From Mycobacterium botniense (GTDB lineage: Bacteria; Actinomycetota; Actinomycetes; Mycobacteriales; Mycobacteriaceae): a stretch of 64,000 nt of DNA. The notes under the pieces are model-generated. The model saw only the letters and a program-made list of their open reading frames with translations. It did not search any database and was not told the origin of the DNA. The translations under genes were made by a program, and so were the position numbers. The stretch spans positions 1,054,001 through 1,118,000 of the forward strand of contig NZ_BLKW01000004.1 in the NCBI RefSeq assembly GCF_010723305.1, given 5' to 3'. Of this stretch, positions 47,989 to 64,000 are shown piece by piece (positions within the stretch are counted from its first letter, which is position 1; every line of letters starts with the position of its first letter).

Positions 47989-49053
47989 TTACGCGGCCCT
48001 GCCCCGGTTGCGCACGGGCCGCAGACCGGCCAGCGAAAGCGTGGTATGCACCAGTGAGCCGGCGCGTTCCAGGATGGTCCGGCGCGGGGGGACGTAGTGC
48101 ATCGGCAGGCTGCGCCGATCCGGGGGCGGCGCCACAAATCGCGGCGCTTCGACCAGCGGCGCGTCGGCGGGGATGCGTCCCTGCGCCCGCCGGTAGGCGG
48201 CCAGTGCGCGCGGATGTAAACGGATTTCGTCAGGCACCGCCACGAACACCAGCTCAACAAGTTTGCCGAATAACCGCAGCAGTATTTCGTCACCGGGTGT
48301 CCAGCGCATACCCGCCTTCTCGCGGACGGGCGGATCGAAAAGTCCCGCGGCGATCCAGCGCTGGCCGGCCAGCAGCGGCTTGAAGAACTGGTCCCACAGC
48401 GGCGTCGGGATGAGAACGAATTTCGGCTTAGGGATGCGCATCTGGAGAATGTCCAGGGTGGCTTGGTTGATCTCCAAGCGCTCCCGGCATACCCGGTCCC
48501 AATAGTGCTGGAATTCTTCCCAGGATTTCGGCACCGGACGCATGCTCATCCCGTACATCCGGTACCACTGGACGTGCTCGTCGAAGAGCTGCCGCTTCTC
48601 CGCCTCCGTCAAACCACCGCAGAAATATTCGGCGACCTTGATCACCAGCATGAAAAATGTGGCGTGCGCCCAATAGAACGTTTCCGGATTGAGCGCGTGG
48701 TAGCGACGGCCTGACGCATCGGCGCCCTTGATGGTGCGGTGGTAGTTTTTGATCTGCTCGCCGGTCTGCGCAGCCCGCTCACCGTCATAGACAACGCCCA
48801 TGATCGGGTACACCGAGCGGGTAACCCGCTGCAGCGGTTCGCGCAGCAGAATCGAATGTTGCTCGACACCCGCGCCCAGCTCCGGGTACATGTTCTGGAG
48901 CGCACCGATCCACACACCCATCATCCCGGTGCGCAGGTCGCCGAAATACTTCCACGTCAGTGAATCCGGTCCGAGCGGTGTGGCCTTCCCCGACGATGGG
49001 TCCTCCGGGGTGACGGGCGAGGGCTGGGCGGACGTGGTCGATGTGGCAGTCAT
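47989..49053 (-). CDS. DUF2236 (MpaB-like) protein, Rv1645c-like
   Basis: A 354-residue protein of the DUF2236 family, which includes the b-type haem latex-clearing protein and the fungal MpaB oxygenase. The family blocks WKYFGDLRTGMMGVWIGALQNMYP, HSILLREPLQRVTRSVYPIMGVVYDG and FYWAHATFFMLVIKVAEYFCGGL are present, including the conserved His in WAHATF. The C-terminus is basic. ATG 49053 is preferred to GTG 49056 because AGGAGG is five bases upstream of it. A TetR-like palindrome sits 38 bases upstream. Confidence 0.85.
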   Translation of the reverse strand: MTATSTTSAQPSPVTPEDPSSGKATPLGPDSLTWKYFGDLRTGMMGVWIGALQNMYPELGAGVEQHSILLREPLQRVTRSVYPIMGVVYDGERAAQTGEQIKNYHRTIKGADASGRRYHALNPETFYWAHATFFMLVIKVAEYFCGGLTEAEKRQLFDEHVQWYRMYGMSMRPVPKSWEEFQHYWDRVCRERLEINQATLDILQMRIPKPKFVLIPTPLWDQFFKPLLAGQRWIAAGLFDPPVREKAGMRWTPGDEILLRLFGKLVELVFVAVPDEIRLHPRALAAYRRAQGRIPADAPLVEAPRFVAPPPDRRSLPMHYVPPRRTILERAGSLVHTTLSLAGLRPVRNRGRAA

Positions 49054-49091
49054 CACGGCCTCCTGGGACTGATGCGCCCCACAATAACCTT

Positions 49092-49107
49092 GACAACATA
49101 CGTTGTC
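49092..49107. promoter_or_regulatory. TetR-like palindrome upstream of the DUF2236 gene
   Basis: GACAACATACGTTGTC is a 16-base palindrome with a single mismatched pair near its centre (arms GACAAC and GTTGTC). It overlaps a TTGACA hexamer on the plus strand and lies 39-54 bases from the DUF2236 start, a normal place for a repressor operator. The regulator is not encoded next to it. Confidence 0.6.
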
Positions 49108-49456
49108 TACGATTTCGGGTCGCGCCGGAGCGCGGTGTTACCGGGTGTCAACATCCCTGCCGCACCCCTGTGACCAGGCTCTGCGCTGGTTCCGGCGACG
49201 CATGCCGCCGGTGTCGATGTCACGATCTGTGGGTGATGGACCACACCACCGGGAGTGGCATCATGGTGTCCGGCTCCGCGCGCGGCGAGATTCCGGAGTT
49301 GGCCGCATCGGGTGTCGTCGCCTGGTGGATTCATCGACCGGTGTCCGCGGGCAAACCCACGGGGGTTCCACCGGCCAGATATCGTCGGAAACTGGTAGGG
49401 AGTTGACAGCTACCGACCAGGCTCGTCAAACGAATTCGGAGGCATAGTAGACGCTG
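49108..49456. other. Non-coding interval where M. tuberculosis has PE17 and Rv1647
   Basis: About 350 bases between the operator and the rhomboid-like gene. Short open frames exist in every phase, but none resembles a protein family or has a good start. In M. tuberculosis this place holds a PE gene and a cyclase-like gene; nothing like these is seen. The end of the interval has GGAGG before the rhomboid-like start. Confidence 0.5.
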
Positions 49457-50275
49457 ATGGTTTACCGCATCCTGTGCGGGCTGGCACGTGTGCGCTTCAC
49501 GGTGAGTTACGTGGCGGCTCTGGTGGCGGTCAGCACCGCTCTACTGATTCTTGGTCCCCAAGTGCAGGCGCAGGTCGCCCAGCGCGCCAGCACCAACCTC
49601 CACAACTTGGCGCACGGCAACCTGGGAACACTGTTCGGCAGTGCCTTCGTCGCCGAACCGGGGCCGATCTACATCTGGCTCCCGGGCTTAGCGTGTTTGC
49701 TGGCCCTGGCTGAACTGCTCTGGCACAGCACTCGGCTGATTGCCGCGTTCCTGGTCGGCCATATCGGCGCGACACTGCTGGTCGCGGCCGGGCTCACCGC
49801 GGCGGTCGAGTTCGGCTGGCTGCCGTTGTCCATCACTCGTGCGACCGATGTCGGGATGAGCTACGGTGCTGTGGCGGTCCTGGGGGCGTTAACAGCGGCG
49901 ATCCCGCGCCGCTGGCGGCCTGGCTGGGTCGGGTGGTGGATTTCGGTGGGGCTGGTCGGCGCGATTGTGGGCGCGGATTTTACGGACGCCGGACACACCG
50001 TCGCACTGATTCTCGGCATGCTGCTGGCCACCCGGTTCGGCCGGCCCGCTCGCTGGACGGTGACGCGGTATGGGCTGCTGACGGTGTCTGTGGCGTTCGG
50101 CTTTGTGGTGCTGGCCCACAGCGGGTGGGCGATTGTGATCGCACTGGCCGCCGGTGCGCTGACTGCCCTGGCCGTCGACAGGATCGACCGCTTCCGCGTG
50201 ATACGCATGTCATCGGTCGCGCTGACGGCCGGGCAGTCGACACTGGGCGGCTGCGCCTCGCGGTTGACCGCCTAA
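49457..50275 (+). CDS. Rhomboid-like membrane protein (Rv1648-like)
   Basis: A 272-residue membrane protein with six to seven hydrophobic helices. The N-terminal part, with an ASTNLHNLAHGNLGTLFGSAF loop between helices 1 and 2, recalls the L1 loop of rhomboid-fold proteins, and AGHTVALILGMLLA near residue 178 has the small-residue pattern of a late helix. No GxSG protease motif is visible, so it is probably not an active protease. The gene stands alone before pheST. Start ATG 49457 follows GGAGG at 14 bases. Confidence 0.7.
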   Translation: MVYRILCGLARVRFTVSYVAALVAVSTALLILGPQVQAQVAQRASTNLHNLAHGNLGTLFGSAFVAEPGPIYIWLPGLACLLALAELLWHSTRLIAAFLVGHIGATLLVAAGLTAAVEFGWLPLSITRATDVGMSYGAVAVLGALTAAIPRRWRPGWVGWWISVGLVGAIVGADFTDAGHTVALILGMLLATRFGRPARWTVTRYGLLTVSVAFGFVVLAHSGWAIVIALAAGALTALAVDRIDRFRVIRMSSVALTAGQSTLGGCASRLTA

Positions 50276-50328
50276 GCGACCCGCAGCGGCGGTCGTCGGC
50301 GCACATTCGGTGCCGGGCCGCCGGCATC

Positions 50329-50334
50329 TATGAT
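50329..50334 (+). promoter_or_regulatory. Predicted -10 element of pheST
   Basis: TATGAT is close to the sigma-A consensus. It lies 175 bases before the pheS start, giving a leader of about 168 bases that includes a small dyad (GTCAC-ACCC-GTGAC, 50345-50358) and a short open frame overlapping the pheS start. Confidence 0.45.
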
Positions 50335-50448
50335 CAGCACTTGCGTCACACCCGTGACGTGACGGCCAAGGCAGCTCGGTGACGATGCGGGCCGTGACGC
50401 GGCCTGATGGGGAGAATGAGGAGCTGGCCGATCGAACCGCCGCGGTGA

Positions 50449-51551
<1,103 letters not shown>

Positions 51552-51552
<1 letters not shown>

Positions 51553-54038
51553 TGCGGATCCCCTACAGCTGGCTGCGCGAAGTCGTCGCAGCCGGGGCAC
51601 CCGGATGGGACGCTGCTCCGGCTGATGTTGAGCAGACCCTGCTGCGCATCGGTCACGAAGTCGAAGCTGTGCTCGCGCTCGGGCCAGTCAGCGGTCCGTT
51701 GAAGGTGGGCCGGGTCACCGGCATCGAGGAACTGAGCGGTTTCAAAAAACCCGTCCGGGCCTGCCTTGTCGACGTCGGGGATGGCAGGGTTCATGAGATC
51801 ATTTGTGGTGCAACTAATTTTGCTGTCGACGATCTGGTGGTGGTTGCGCTTCCGGGTGTCACGCTACCGGGTGATTTCACTATTTCGGCCCGCCGGGTTT
51901 ATGGTCGCAACTCTGCGGGAATGATCTGCTCGGCAGCCGAACTCGGTTTGGGTAGTGATCATTCCGGGATTTTGGTGCTGCCGGCCGGAACCGCCGAACC
52001 TGGTCGCGACGCGGTCGATGTGCTCGGATTCGACGATGTGCTGTTGCACCTTGCAATCACCCCGGACCGCGGTTACTGCATGTCGGTGCGCGGTTTGGCT
52101 CGCGAAATCGCATGCGCCTACGACTTGACGTTCGTCGACCCTGCCGAGGTGACACCCTTACCCGTTGAGGGACCGGCATGGCCGTTGAGCGTGGATCCGC
52201 GGACGGGGGTGCGCCGATTCGCGCTGCGCGCGGTCACCGGAATCGACCCCGGCGCGGTGTCGCCGTGGTGGCTGCAGCGGCGGCTGCTGTTATCGGGTAT
52301 CCGGCCGGCGTCACCGGCGGTCGACGTCACCAACTACGTCATGCTCGAACTGGGTCACCCGATGCACGCACACGACCGTCGTCGCATCACAGGCGGGTTG
52401 GCGGTGCGGTTCGCCCGCCCCGGCGAGACGGTGATCACCCTTGATGATGTCGAACGGCGGCTCGCTCCGGCAGATGTCCTGATCGTCGACGAGGTCGCCG
52501 CAGCCGCGATCGGCGGTGTCATGGGAGCGGCCAGCACCGAGGTGCGCGCGGACTCCACCGACGTGTTGCTGGAAGCCGCGGTGTGGGATCCGGCGGCGGT
52601 GTCGCGCACCCAGCGCCGGCTGCACCTGCCCAGCGAGGCGGCCCGCCGCTATGAGCGGTCGGTCGACCCGGCCATCTCGGTGGCCGCCCTGGACCGGTGC
52701 GCCGCGCTGCTGGCCGACATCGCTGGCGGAACGGTGTCCCCCTGTCTGACCGATTGGCGCGGCGACCCGCCCTGCGACGACTGGGCGCTGCCGCCGATCC
52801 GGATGGCGCCCGACATGCCGGACCGGCTGGTGGGCGCTGAGTATCGGCGCGGCACCGCCGTCCGTCGCCTGACCCAGATCGGCGCGGCGGTCAACGATGA
52901 GGGCGGCATCCTGACCGTGATCCCGCCGAGTTGGCGCCCCGACCTGGTGCAGCCTGCCGATCTCGTCGAGGAGGTCGCCCGGCTGGAGGGCTATGACCTC
53001 ATTCCGTCGGTGTTGCCGTCGGCACCGGCCGGCCGGGGCCTGACCGCGGCGCAGAAGCGGCGCCGCGCGATCGCGAAATCGCTCGCGCTGTCCGGCTATG
53101 TCGAGATCCTGCCGACGCCGTTTCTGCCCGCCCGCGTATTCGACCTGTGGGGATTGCCGTCCGACGACCCGCGCCGCAGCACCACACAAGTGCTCAACCC
53201 GCTGGAGGCCGATCGCCCGCACCTGGCCACCACACTGCTGCCGGCGCTGCTGGAAGCGCTGGAACGCAACGTATCTCGAGGCCTTGTCGACGTCGCGCTA
53301 TTCGCCATCGCCGCAGTGGTCCTGCCCGCGGGACAACCGCGTCGTGTCGCTCCCGTGCCGGTGGACCGCCGGCCGACCGACGCCGAGCTGGCAACGCTCA
53401 ACGCGGCACTGCCGCGCCAACCGCAGCACGTCGCAGCGGTGGTGACCGGTCTGCGTGAACAACGCGGCCCGTGGGGGCCCGGCCGGCGGGCGGAAGCCGC
53501 CGACGCGTTCGAAGCGGTTCGGATCATTGCGCGCGCGAGCGGAATTGACATCGCTTTGCGAGCCGCCCAGCAGCTGCCGTGGCACCCGGGTCGGTGCGCG
53601 GAGGTGCTCATCGGCGATCGAGCGATCGGCTATGCCGGAGAACTCCATCCGGCGGTGATCGAGCGGTCGGGGCTGCCGAAGCGCACCTGCGCGGTGGAGA
53701 TCGATCTCGACGCTATCCCCATCGTCACCAACTTGCCCGCGCCGAAGGTGTCGCCGTTTCCGGCGGTGTTCCAGGACGTCAGCCTCGTCGTGCACAACGA
53801 TGTCCCGGCGCAGCAGGTCGCCGACGCCATCCGGGAGGGAGCCGGTGAGCTGTTGGAGGACGTGCGATTATTCGATGTCTACACCGGCCCGCAGATCGGT
53901 GAGCGCCATAAGTCGCTCACCTTCGCGTTGCGGTTTCGCGCGCCGGATCGCACTCTCACCGAAGATGAGGCCAGCGCGGCCCGAGACGCAGCCGTGCGGT
54001 GTGCCGCTGAGCGCACCGGTGCGGTACAGCGCACCTGA
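51552..54038 (+). CDS. pheT: Phenylalanyl-tRNA synthetase beta chain
   Basis: PheT (828 residues) carries tRNA binding and editing. It begins [12 protein letters not shown]; the tRNA-binding (EMAP-like) domain covers about residues 40-150 ([31 protein letters not shown]), then B3/B4 editing with [19 protein letters not shown], the B5 domain and a C-terminal ferredoxin-like anticodon domain ([14 protein letters not shown]...[22 protein letters not shown]). Full length. Translationally coupled to pheS. In M. tuberculosis a PE_PGRS gene follows; here argC follows after 104 bases. Confidence 0.96.
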
Positions 54039-54095
54039 CCGGCAGATTGTTGGGCACACCAGCGCCGATATCAGACCGCACGACGGACAGCCGGT

Positions 54096-56393
<2,298 letters not shown>

Positions 56394-56397
<4 letters not shown>

Positions 56398-57271
56398 CCA
56401 CCGACGCATTGCCTACGCGGGTCAAGGCACAGGTATTGGCCGAAGCCCTGCCCTGGCTCAAGCAGTTGCACGGCAGGATCGTCGTGATCAAGTACGGCGG
56501 TAACGCCATGACCGATGCCACACTCAAGCAAGCGTTCGCCGCAGATATGGCGTTTCTGCGCAACTGCGGCATTCATCCCGTCGTCGTGCACGGCGGAGGA
56601 CCACAGATCAACGCCATGCTGCAGCGGCTGGGCATCCCCGGCGATTTCAAAGGCGGGTTCCGGGTCACCACACCGGAAGTGCTCGATGTCGCGCGGATGG
56701 TGTTGTTCGGTCAAGTGGGCCGGGAGCTGGTCAACCTCATCAACGCGCACGGACCCTACGCGGTCGGCATCACCGGCGAGGATGCGCAGCTGTTCACCGC
56801 CGTGCGCCGAAGCGTCACCGTCGACGGTGTCGACACCGACATCGGTCTGGTGGGAAACGTCGACCGGGTCAATACCGAGGCGGTGTTGGATCTGATTGCC
56901 GCACGCCGCATCCCGGTGGTGTCCACGCTGGCTCCCGACGCCGACGGGGTGGTGCACAACATCAACGCCGACACCGCCGCGGCGGCCCTGGCCGAAGCGT
57001 TGGGAGCCGAAAAGCTGCTGATTCTCACCGATGTCGAAGGCCTCTACACCCGCTGGCCCGACCGGCATTCACTGGTCAGCGAAATCGACACGGACACACT
57101 GGCACAGCTGCTGCCAACCCTGGAGAGCGGGATGATCCCCAAAGTTGAGGCATGTCTGCGGGCGGTGGGCGGCGGGGTGCCCAGCGCGCACATGATCGAT
57201 GGGCGCGTCGAACATTGCGTCCTGGTGGAGCTGTTCACCGATGCGGGTACCGGCACCAAGGTGGTGCGGGC

Positions 57272-57275
<4 letters not shown>
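56394..57275 (+). CDS. argB: Acetylglutamate kinase
   Basis: ArgB (293 residues) phosphorylates N-acetylglutamate, the usual feedback-controlled step. The amino-acid-kinase fold shows [21 protein letters not shown], the acetylglutamate loop [10 protein letters not shown] and the ATP site [19 protein letters not shown]. The N-terminal helix ([18 protein letters not shown]), which carries arginine inhibition in hexameric enzymes, is present, so feedback inhibition by arginine is likely. Overlaps argJ and argD by four bases each. Confidence 0.97.
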
Positions 57276-59876
<2,601 letters not shown>

Positions 59877-59906
59877 CGACGAGACCTTTTCCAAGGAGAG
59901 CGGTTC

Positions 59907-61103
59907 ATGTCCGAGCGTGTCATCCTGGCCTACTCCGGCGGTCTGGATACCTCTGTGGCGATCAGCTGGATCGGCAAAGAAACCGGGCGCGAGGTCGTCG
60001 CGGTCGCCATCGACCTCGGCCAGGGAGGCGAGGACATGGAGGTCGTGCGCCAGCGTGCGCTCGACTGCGGTGCGGTGGAGGCGATCGTTGTGGACGCCCG
60101 TGAGGAGTTCGCCAACGACTACTGTGTGCCCACCATCAGGTCCAACGGTTTGTACATGGACCGCTACCCGCTGGTGTCGGCGATCAGCCGCCCGCTCATC
60201 GTCAAGCACCTGGTCGCGGCCGCGCGCGAGCACGGCGGCAGCATCGTCGCGCACGGCTGTACCGGCAAGGGCAATGACCAGGTCCGCTTCGAAGTCGGAT
60301 TCGCCACCCTGGCACCGGATCTGGAGGTGCTGGCACCGGTGCGCGATTACGCATGGACCCGGGAGAAGGCCATCGCCTTCGCCGAGGAGAACGCGATCCC
60401 GATCAACGTCACCAAACGCTCGCCGTTCTCCATCGACCAGAACGTGTGGGGCCGCGCGGTGGAAACCGGTTTCCTGGAACACTTGTGGAACGCGCCGACC
60501 AAGGACGTCTACGCCTACACCGAGGATCCCACCGTCAACTGGAACACCCCCGACGAGGTGATCGTCGGATTCGAGCGTGGTGTGCCGGCCTCGATCGACG
60601 GCAGATCGGTTACCGTGCTGCAGGCTATCGAGGAGCTCAATCGCCGCGCCGGCGCGCAGGGGGTCGGCCGCCTCGACGTTGTCGAAGACCGGCTGGTCGG
60701 CATCAAAAGCCGGGAGATCTACGAAGCGCCGGGGGCGATGGTGCTCATCACCGCGCACACCGAACTCGAACACGTCACGCTCGAACGCGAACTCGGGCGG
60801 TTCAAACGGCTCACCGACCAGCGCTGGGCTGAGCTGGTCTACGACGGTTTGTGGTATTCGCCGCTGAAGACCGCGTTGGAGAGCTTCGTGGCCACAACTC
60901 AGGAGCACGTGACCGGCGAGATCCGGATGGTGCTGCACGGCGGGCATATTGCGGTCAACGGCCGGCGCAGCCCGCACTCGCTATACGACTTCAACCTCGC
61001 CACATACGACGAGGGCGACAGTTTCGACCAGTCCGCCGCACGCGGATTCGTCCACATCCACGGGCTGTCGTCGAAGATCGCCGCCAGACGGGACCGGCGA
61101 TGA
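59907..61103 (+). CDS. argG: Argininosuccinate synthase
   Basis: ArgG (398 residues) joins citrulline and aspartate with ATP. The N-type ATP pyrophosphatase loop AYSGGLDTS is at residues 8-16, with [13 protein letters not shown] and the citrulline and aspartate sites [17 protein letters not shown] and [11 protein letters not shown]. The gene is preceded by AAGGAGAG, the strongest ribosome binding site in the operon, after a gap of 30 bases. Confidence 0.98.
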   Translation: MSERVILAYSGGLDTSVAISWIGKETGREVVAVAIDLGQGGEDMEVVRQRALDCGAVEAIVVDAREEFANDYCVPTIRSNGLYMDRYPLVSAISRPLIVKHLVAAAREHGGSIVAHGCTGKGNDQVRFEVGFATLAPDLEVLAPVRDYAWTREKAIAFAEENAIPINVTKRSPFSIDQNVWGRAVETGFLEHLWNAPTKDVYAYTEDPTVNWNTPDEVIVGFERGVPASIDGRSVTVLQAIEELNRRAGAQGVGRLDVVEDRLVGIKSREIYEAPGAMVLITAHTELEHVTLERELGRFKRLTDQRWAELVYDGLWYSPLKTALESFVATTQEHVTGEIRMVLHGGHIAVNGRRSPHSLYDFNLATYDEGDSFDQSAARGFVHIHGLSSKIAARRDRR

Positions 61104-62561
<1,458 letters not shown>

Positions 62562-62770
62562 CCGGCCGAAGCGGCGGGCCGTTGTGCCCCGCGCCGGGCG
62601 CCGGCCCGGTGCCGTCCCCGGGTGGCCTGGGGTGCGGCGCAAGCGCGCTGGGCGACCAGCACGGTGGCCGGCCCGGCAAACAGCGAAAGCCACGGCCGGG
62701 GCGGCCCGGTGTGCCATGATGTGCACGCTTGCAGACGTGCGCGCTGTCAGGCACTCGCGTGCGGCGGCAA

Positions 62771-62776
62771 TACTTT
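62771..62776 (+). promoter_or_regulatory. Predicted -10 element next to a CTTTAAG tandem repeat
   Basis: TACTTT fits TANNNT. It overlaps the first of two CTTTAAG copies (62773-62779 and 62781-62787). Transcription would start near 62783, leaving about 18 bases of leader that contain AGGGAG. Confidence 0.4.
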
Positions 62777-62800
62777 AAGACTTTAAGCAGGGAGCAGCGC

Positions 62801-64000
62801 GTGGATGTGAATCTGTCGGCGATCACACGACCGATCGAGCGCCTGGTGGCTACGGCGCAGAACGGACTGGAAGTCCTACGGTTAGGCGGTTTGGAGACCG
62901 ACAGCGCACCGTCGCCGTTCCAGATCGTCGAAAGCGTCCAGATGTACAAGTTGCGGCGCTATTTCCCCCCGGACAGCCGGCCCGGCCAGCCGCGGCCGGG
63001 GCCCCCGGTGCTGATGGTGCACCCGATGATGATGTCGGCAGACATGTGGGACGTCACCCGCGAGCACGGAGCGGTGGGCATCGTGCATGCTGCCGGCCTG
63101 GATGCCTGGGTCATCGACTTCGGTTCCCCGGACAAGGTGGAGGGCGGGATGCGGCGCAACCTGGCCGACCACGTCGTCGCGCTCAGCCAAGCGGTCGAGA
63201 CCGTCGCGCAGACCACCGGTCAAGACGTGCACCTGGCGGGGTATTCGCAGGGCGGGATGTTCTGCTATCAAACAGCGGCCTACCGGCGCTCGAAAAACAT
63301 CGCCAGCATCGTGACGTTCGGCGCTCCGGTCGACACCCTGGCAGCACTGCCCATGGGGATACCGGCAAACTTTGGCGCGGCTGCCGCCAACTTCATGGCC
63401 GATCATGTTTTCAACCGGTTAGCCATCCCCAGCTGGCTGGCTCGCACGGGCTTCCAGTTGATGGATCCGCTCAAAACCGCCAAAGCCCGGATCGATTTCC
63501 TGCGCCAGTTGCACGACCGCGAGGCGTTGCTGCCCCGTGAGCAGCAACGCCGGTTCCTTGAATCCGAAGGCTGGATCGCCTGGTCGGGCCCGGCGGTTTC
63601 CGAACTGCTCAAACAGTTCATCGCGCACAACCGCATGATGACCGGCGGTTTCGCGATCGGCGGGCAGCTGGTGACGCTTACCGACATCACCTGCCCGGTG
63701 CTGGCTTTCGTGGGCGAGGTCGACGATATCGGCCAGCCAGCTTCCGTGCGTGGAATCCGGCGTGCTGCACCCAATGCCGAGGTCTACGAATGCACGGTGC
63801 GCACAGGTCATTTCGGCCTGGTCGTCGGGTCCAAGGCGGCGCAGCTGAGCTGGCCGACCGTTGCCGAATGGGTGCTATGGATCTCCGGCCACGGCGACAA
63901 GCCCAGCAATATCGCGCCGATGATCGAGCAGCCGGCCGAATACACCGACACCGGCGTTACCCTCAGCAACCGGATTCTTCACGGCGTGGGCGAGGCTTCC
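62801..64000 (+). CDS. PHA-synthase-like alpha/beta hydrolase protein, N-terminal 400 residues (possibly fused to acyl-CoA synthetase)
   Basis: The frame from GTG 62801 stays open to the window end (exactly 400 codons). It is an alpha/beta hydrolase of the PHA synthase kind: PVLMVHPMMMSADMWDVTREHG, the long-loop strand LDAWVIDFGSPDKVEGG, and a nucleophile elbow GYSQGG near residue 149, with serine where PhaC has cysteine. A later aspartate (FVGEVDDIGQP) and histidine (RTGHFGLVVG) complete the triad. In related mycobacteria, proteins of this kind next to argH continue into an AMP-binding acyl-CoA synthetase domain; that part is outside the window. AGGGAG precedes the GTG. Confidence 0.8.
   Translation, partial: MDVNLSAITRPIERLVATAQNGLEVLRLGGLETDSAPSPFQIVESVQMYKLRRYFPPDSRPGQPRPGPPVLMVHPMMMSADMWDVTREHGAVGIVHAAGLDAWVIDFGSPDKVEGGMRRNLADHVVALSQAVETVAQTTGQDVHLAGYSQGGMFCYQTAAYRRSKNIASIVTFGAPVDTLAALPMGIPANFGAAAANFMADHVFNRLAIPSWLARTGFQLMDPLKTAKARIDFLRQLHDREALLPREQQRRFLESEGWIAWSGPAVSELLKQFIAHNRMMTGGFAIGGQLVTLTDITCPVLAFVGEVDDIGQPASVRGIRRAAPNAEVYECTVRTGHFGLVVGSKAAQLSWPTVAEWVLWISGHGDKPSNIAPMIEQPAEYTDTGVTLSNRILHGVGEAS

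Noticed and set aside
49041..49447. Overlapping open frames of 114-121 codons after the DUF2236 gene
   Set aside because: None resembles a PE protein, a cyclase or another family, and none has a credible start. Treated as intergenic.

Overview
The window is a piece of a Mycobacterium chromosome. It is GC-rich (roughly two thirds G+C by eye), GTG starts are common, and the gene order follows M. tuberculosis Rv1608c to Rv1659 almost gene for gene. Presence of the ManLAM-capping mannosyltransferase (Rv1635c/CapA type) next to the Rv1636 USP gene suggests a slow grower; I cannot name the species. No insertion sequence, prophage, CRISPR array or PE/PPE gene was seen. Gene identifications rest on remembered family sequences and visible motifs, not on database searches.

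Layout. 1-0.8 kb: 5' part of an SDR gene and the peroxiredoxin bcpB (minus strand). 0.8-7.5 kb: tryptophan operon trpE-membrane protein-trpC-trpB-trpA followed directly by lgt, with several ATGA overlaps. 7.5-13.9 kb: DUF2752 membrane protein, a secreted DUF4185 protein, pykA, tesB and a DUF2156 membrane protein. 13.9-22.5 kb (minus strand): DUF4190 protein, cytochrome bd oxidase and its ABC exporter (cydA-cydB-cydD-cydC), an HdeD-like protein and the class III adenylyl cyclase cya. 22.5-23.9 kb: DUF488 gene, a tRNA read as Leu(CAA), and the ANTAR regulator pdtaR.

23.9-34.9 kb: a thiolase-like/DUF35 pair behind a perfect KstR-type site, polA, rpsA, coaE fused to a GrpB-like domain, a small secreted protein, a DUF402 protein and uvrB. 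35-45.6 kb: SCO6745-family protein, capA-type mannosyltransferase, USP protein, metallo-beta-lactamase-fold hydrolase, uvrA and lysX (MprF-like domain fused to lysyl-tRNA synthetase). 45.6-54 kb: infC-rpmI-rplT with a leader terminator and an ATC start, tsnR, a DUF2236 protein, a rhomboid-like membrane protein and pheST. 54-62.6 kb: the complete arginine operon argCJBDFRGH. 62.8 kb to the end: the N-terminal part of a PHA-synthase-like alpha/beta hydrolase protein that leaves the window.

Most genes are housekeeping. The points most worth following are regulatory: an operator-like tandem dyad at cydA, a KstR box at the DUF35/thiolase pair, a PafBC/RecA-NDp-type promoter at uvrA, a TetR-like palindrome at the DUF2236 gene, several promoters that predict leaderless mRNAs (bcpB, pykA, polA, uvrB), the infC attenuator with non-ATG start, two related extragenic inverted repeats, and two genes (cydD, DUF402) whose conserved N-termini extend past the first canonical start codon. 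I did not find a clearly new multi-gene system.
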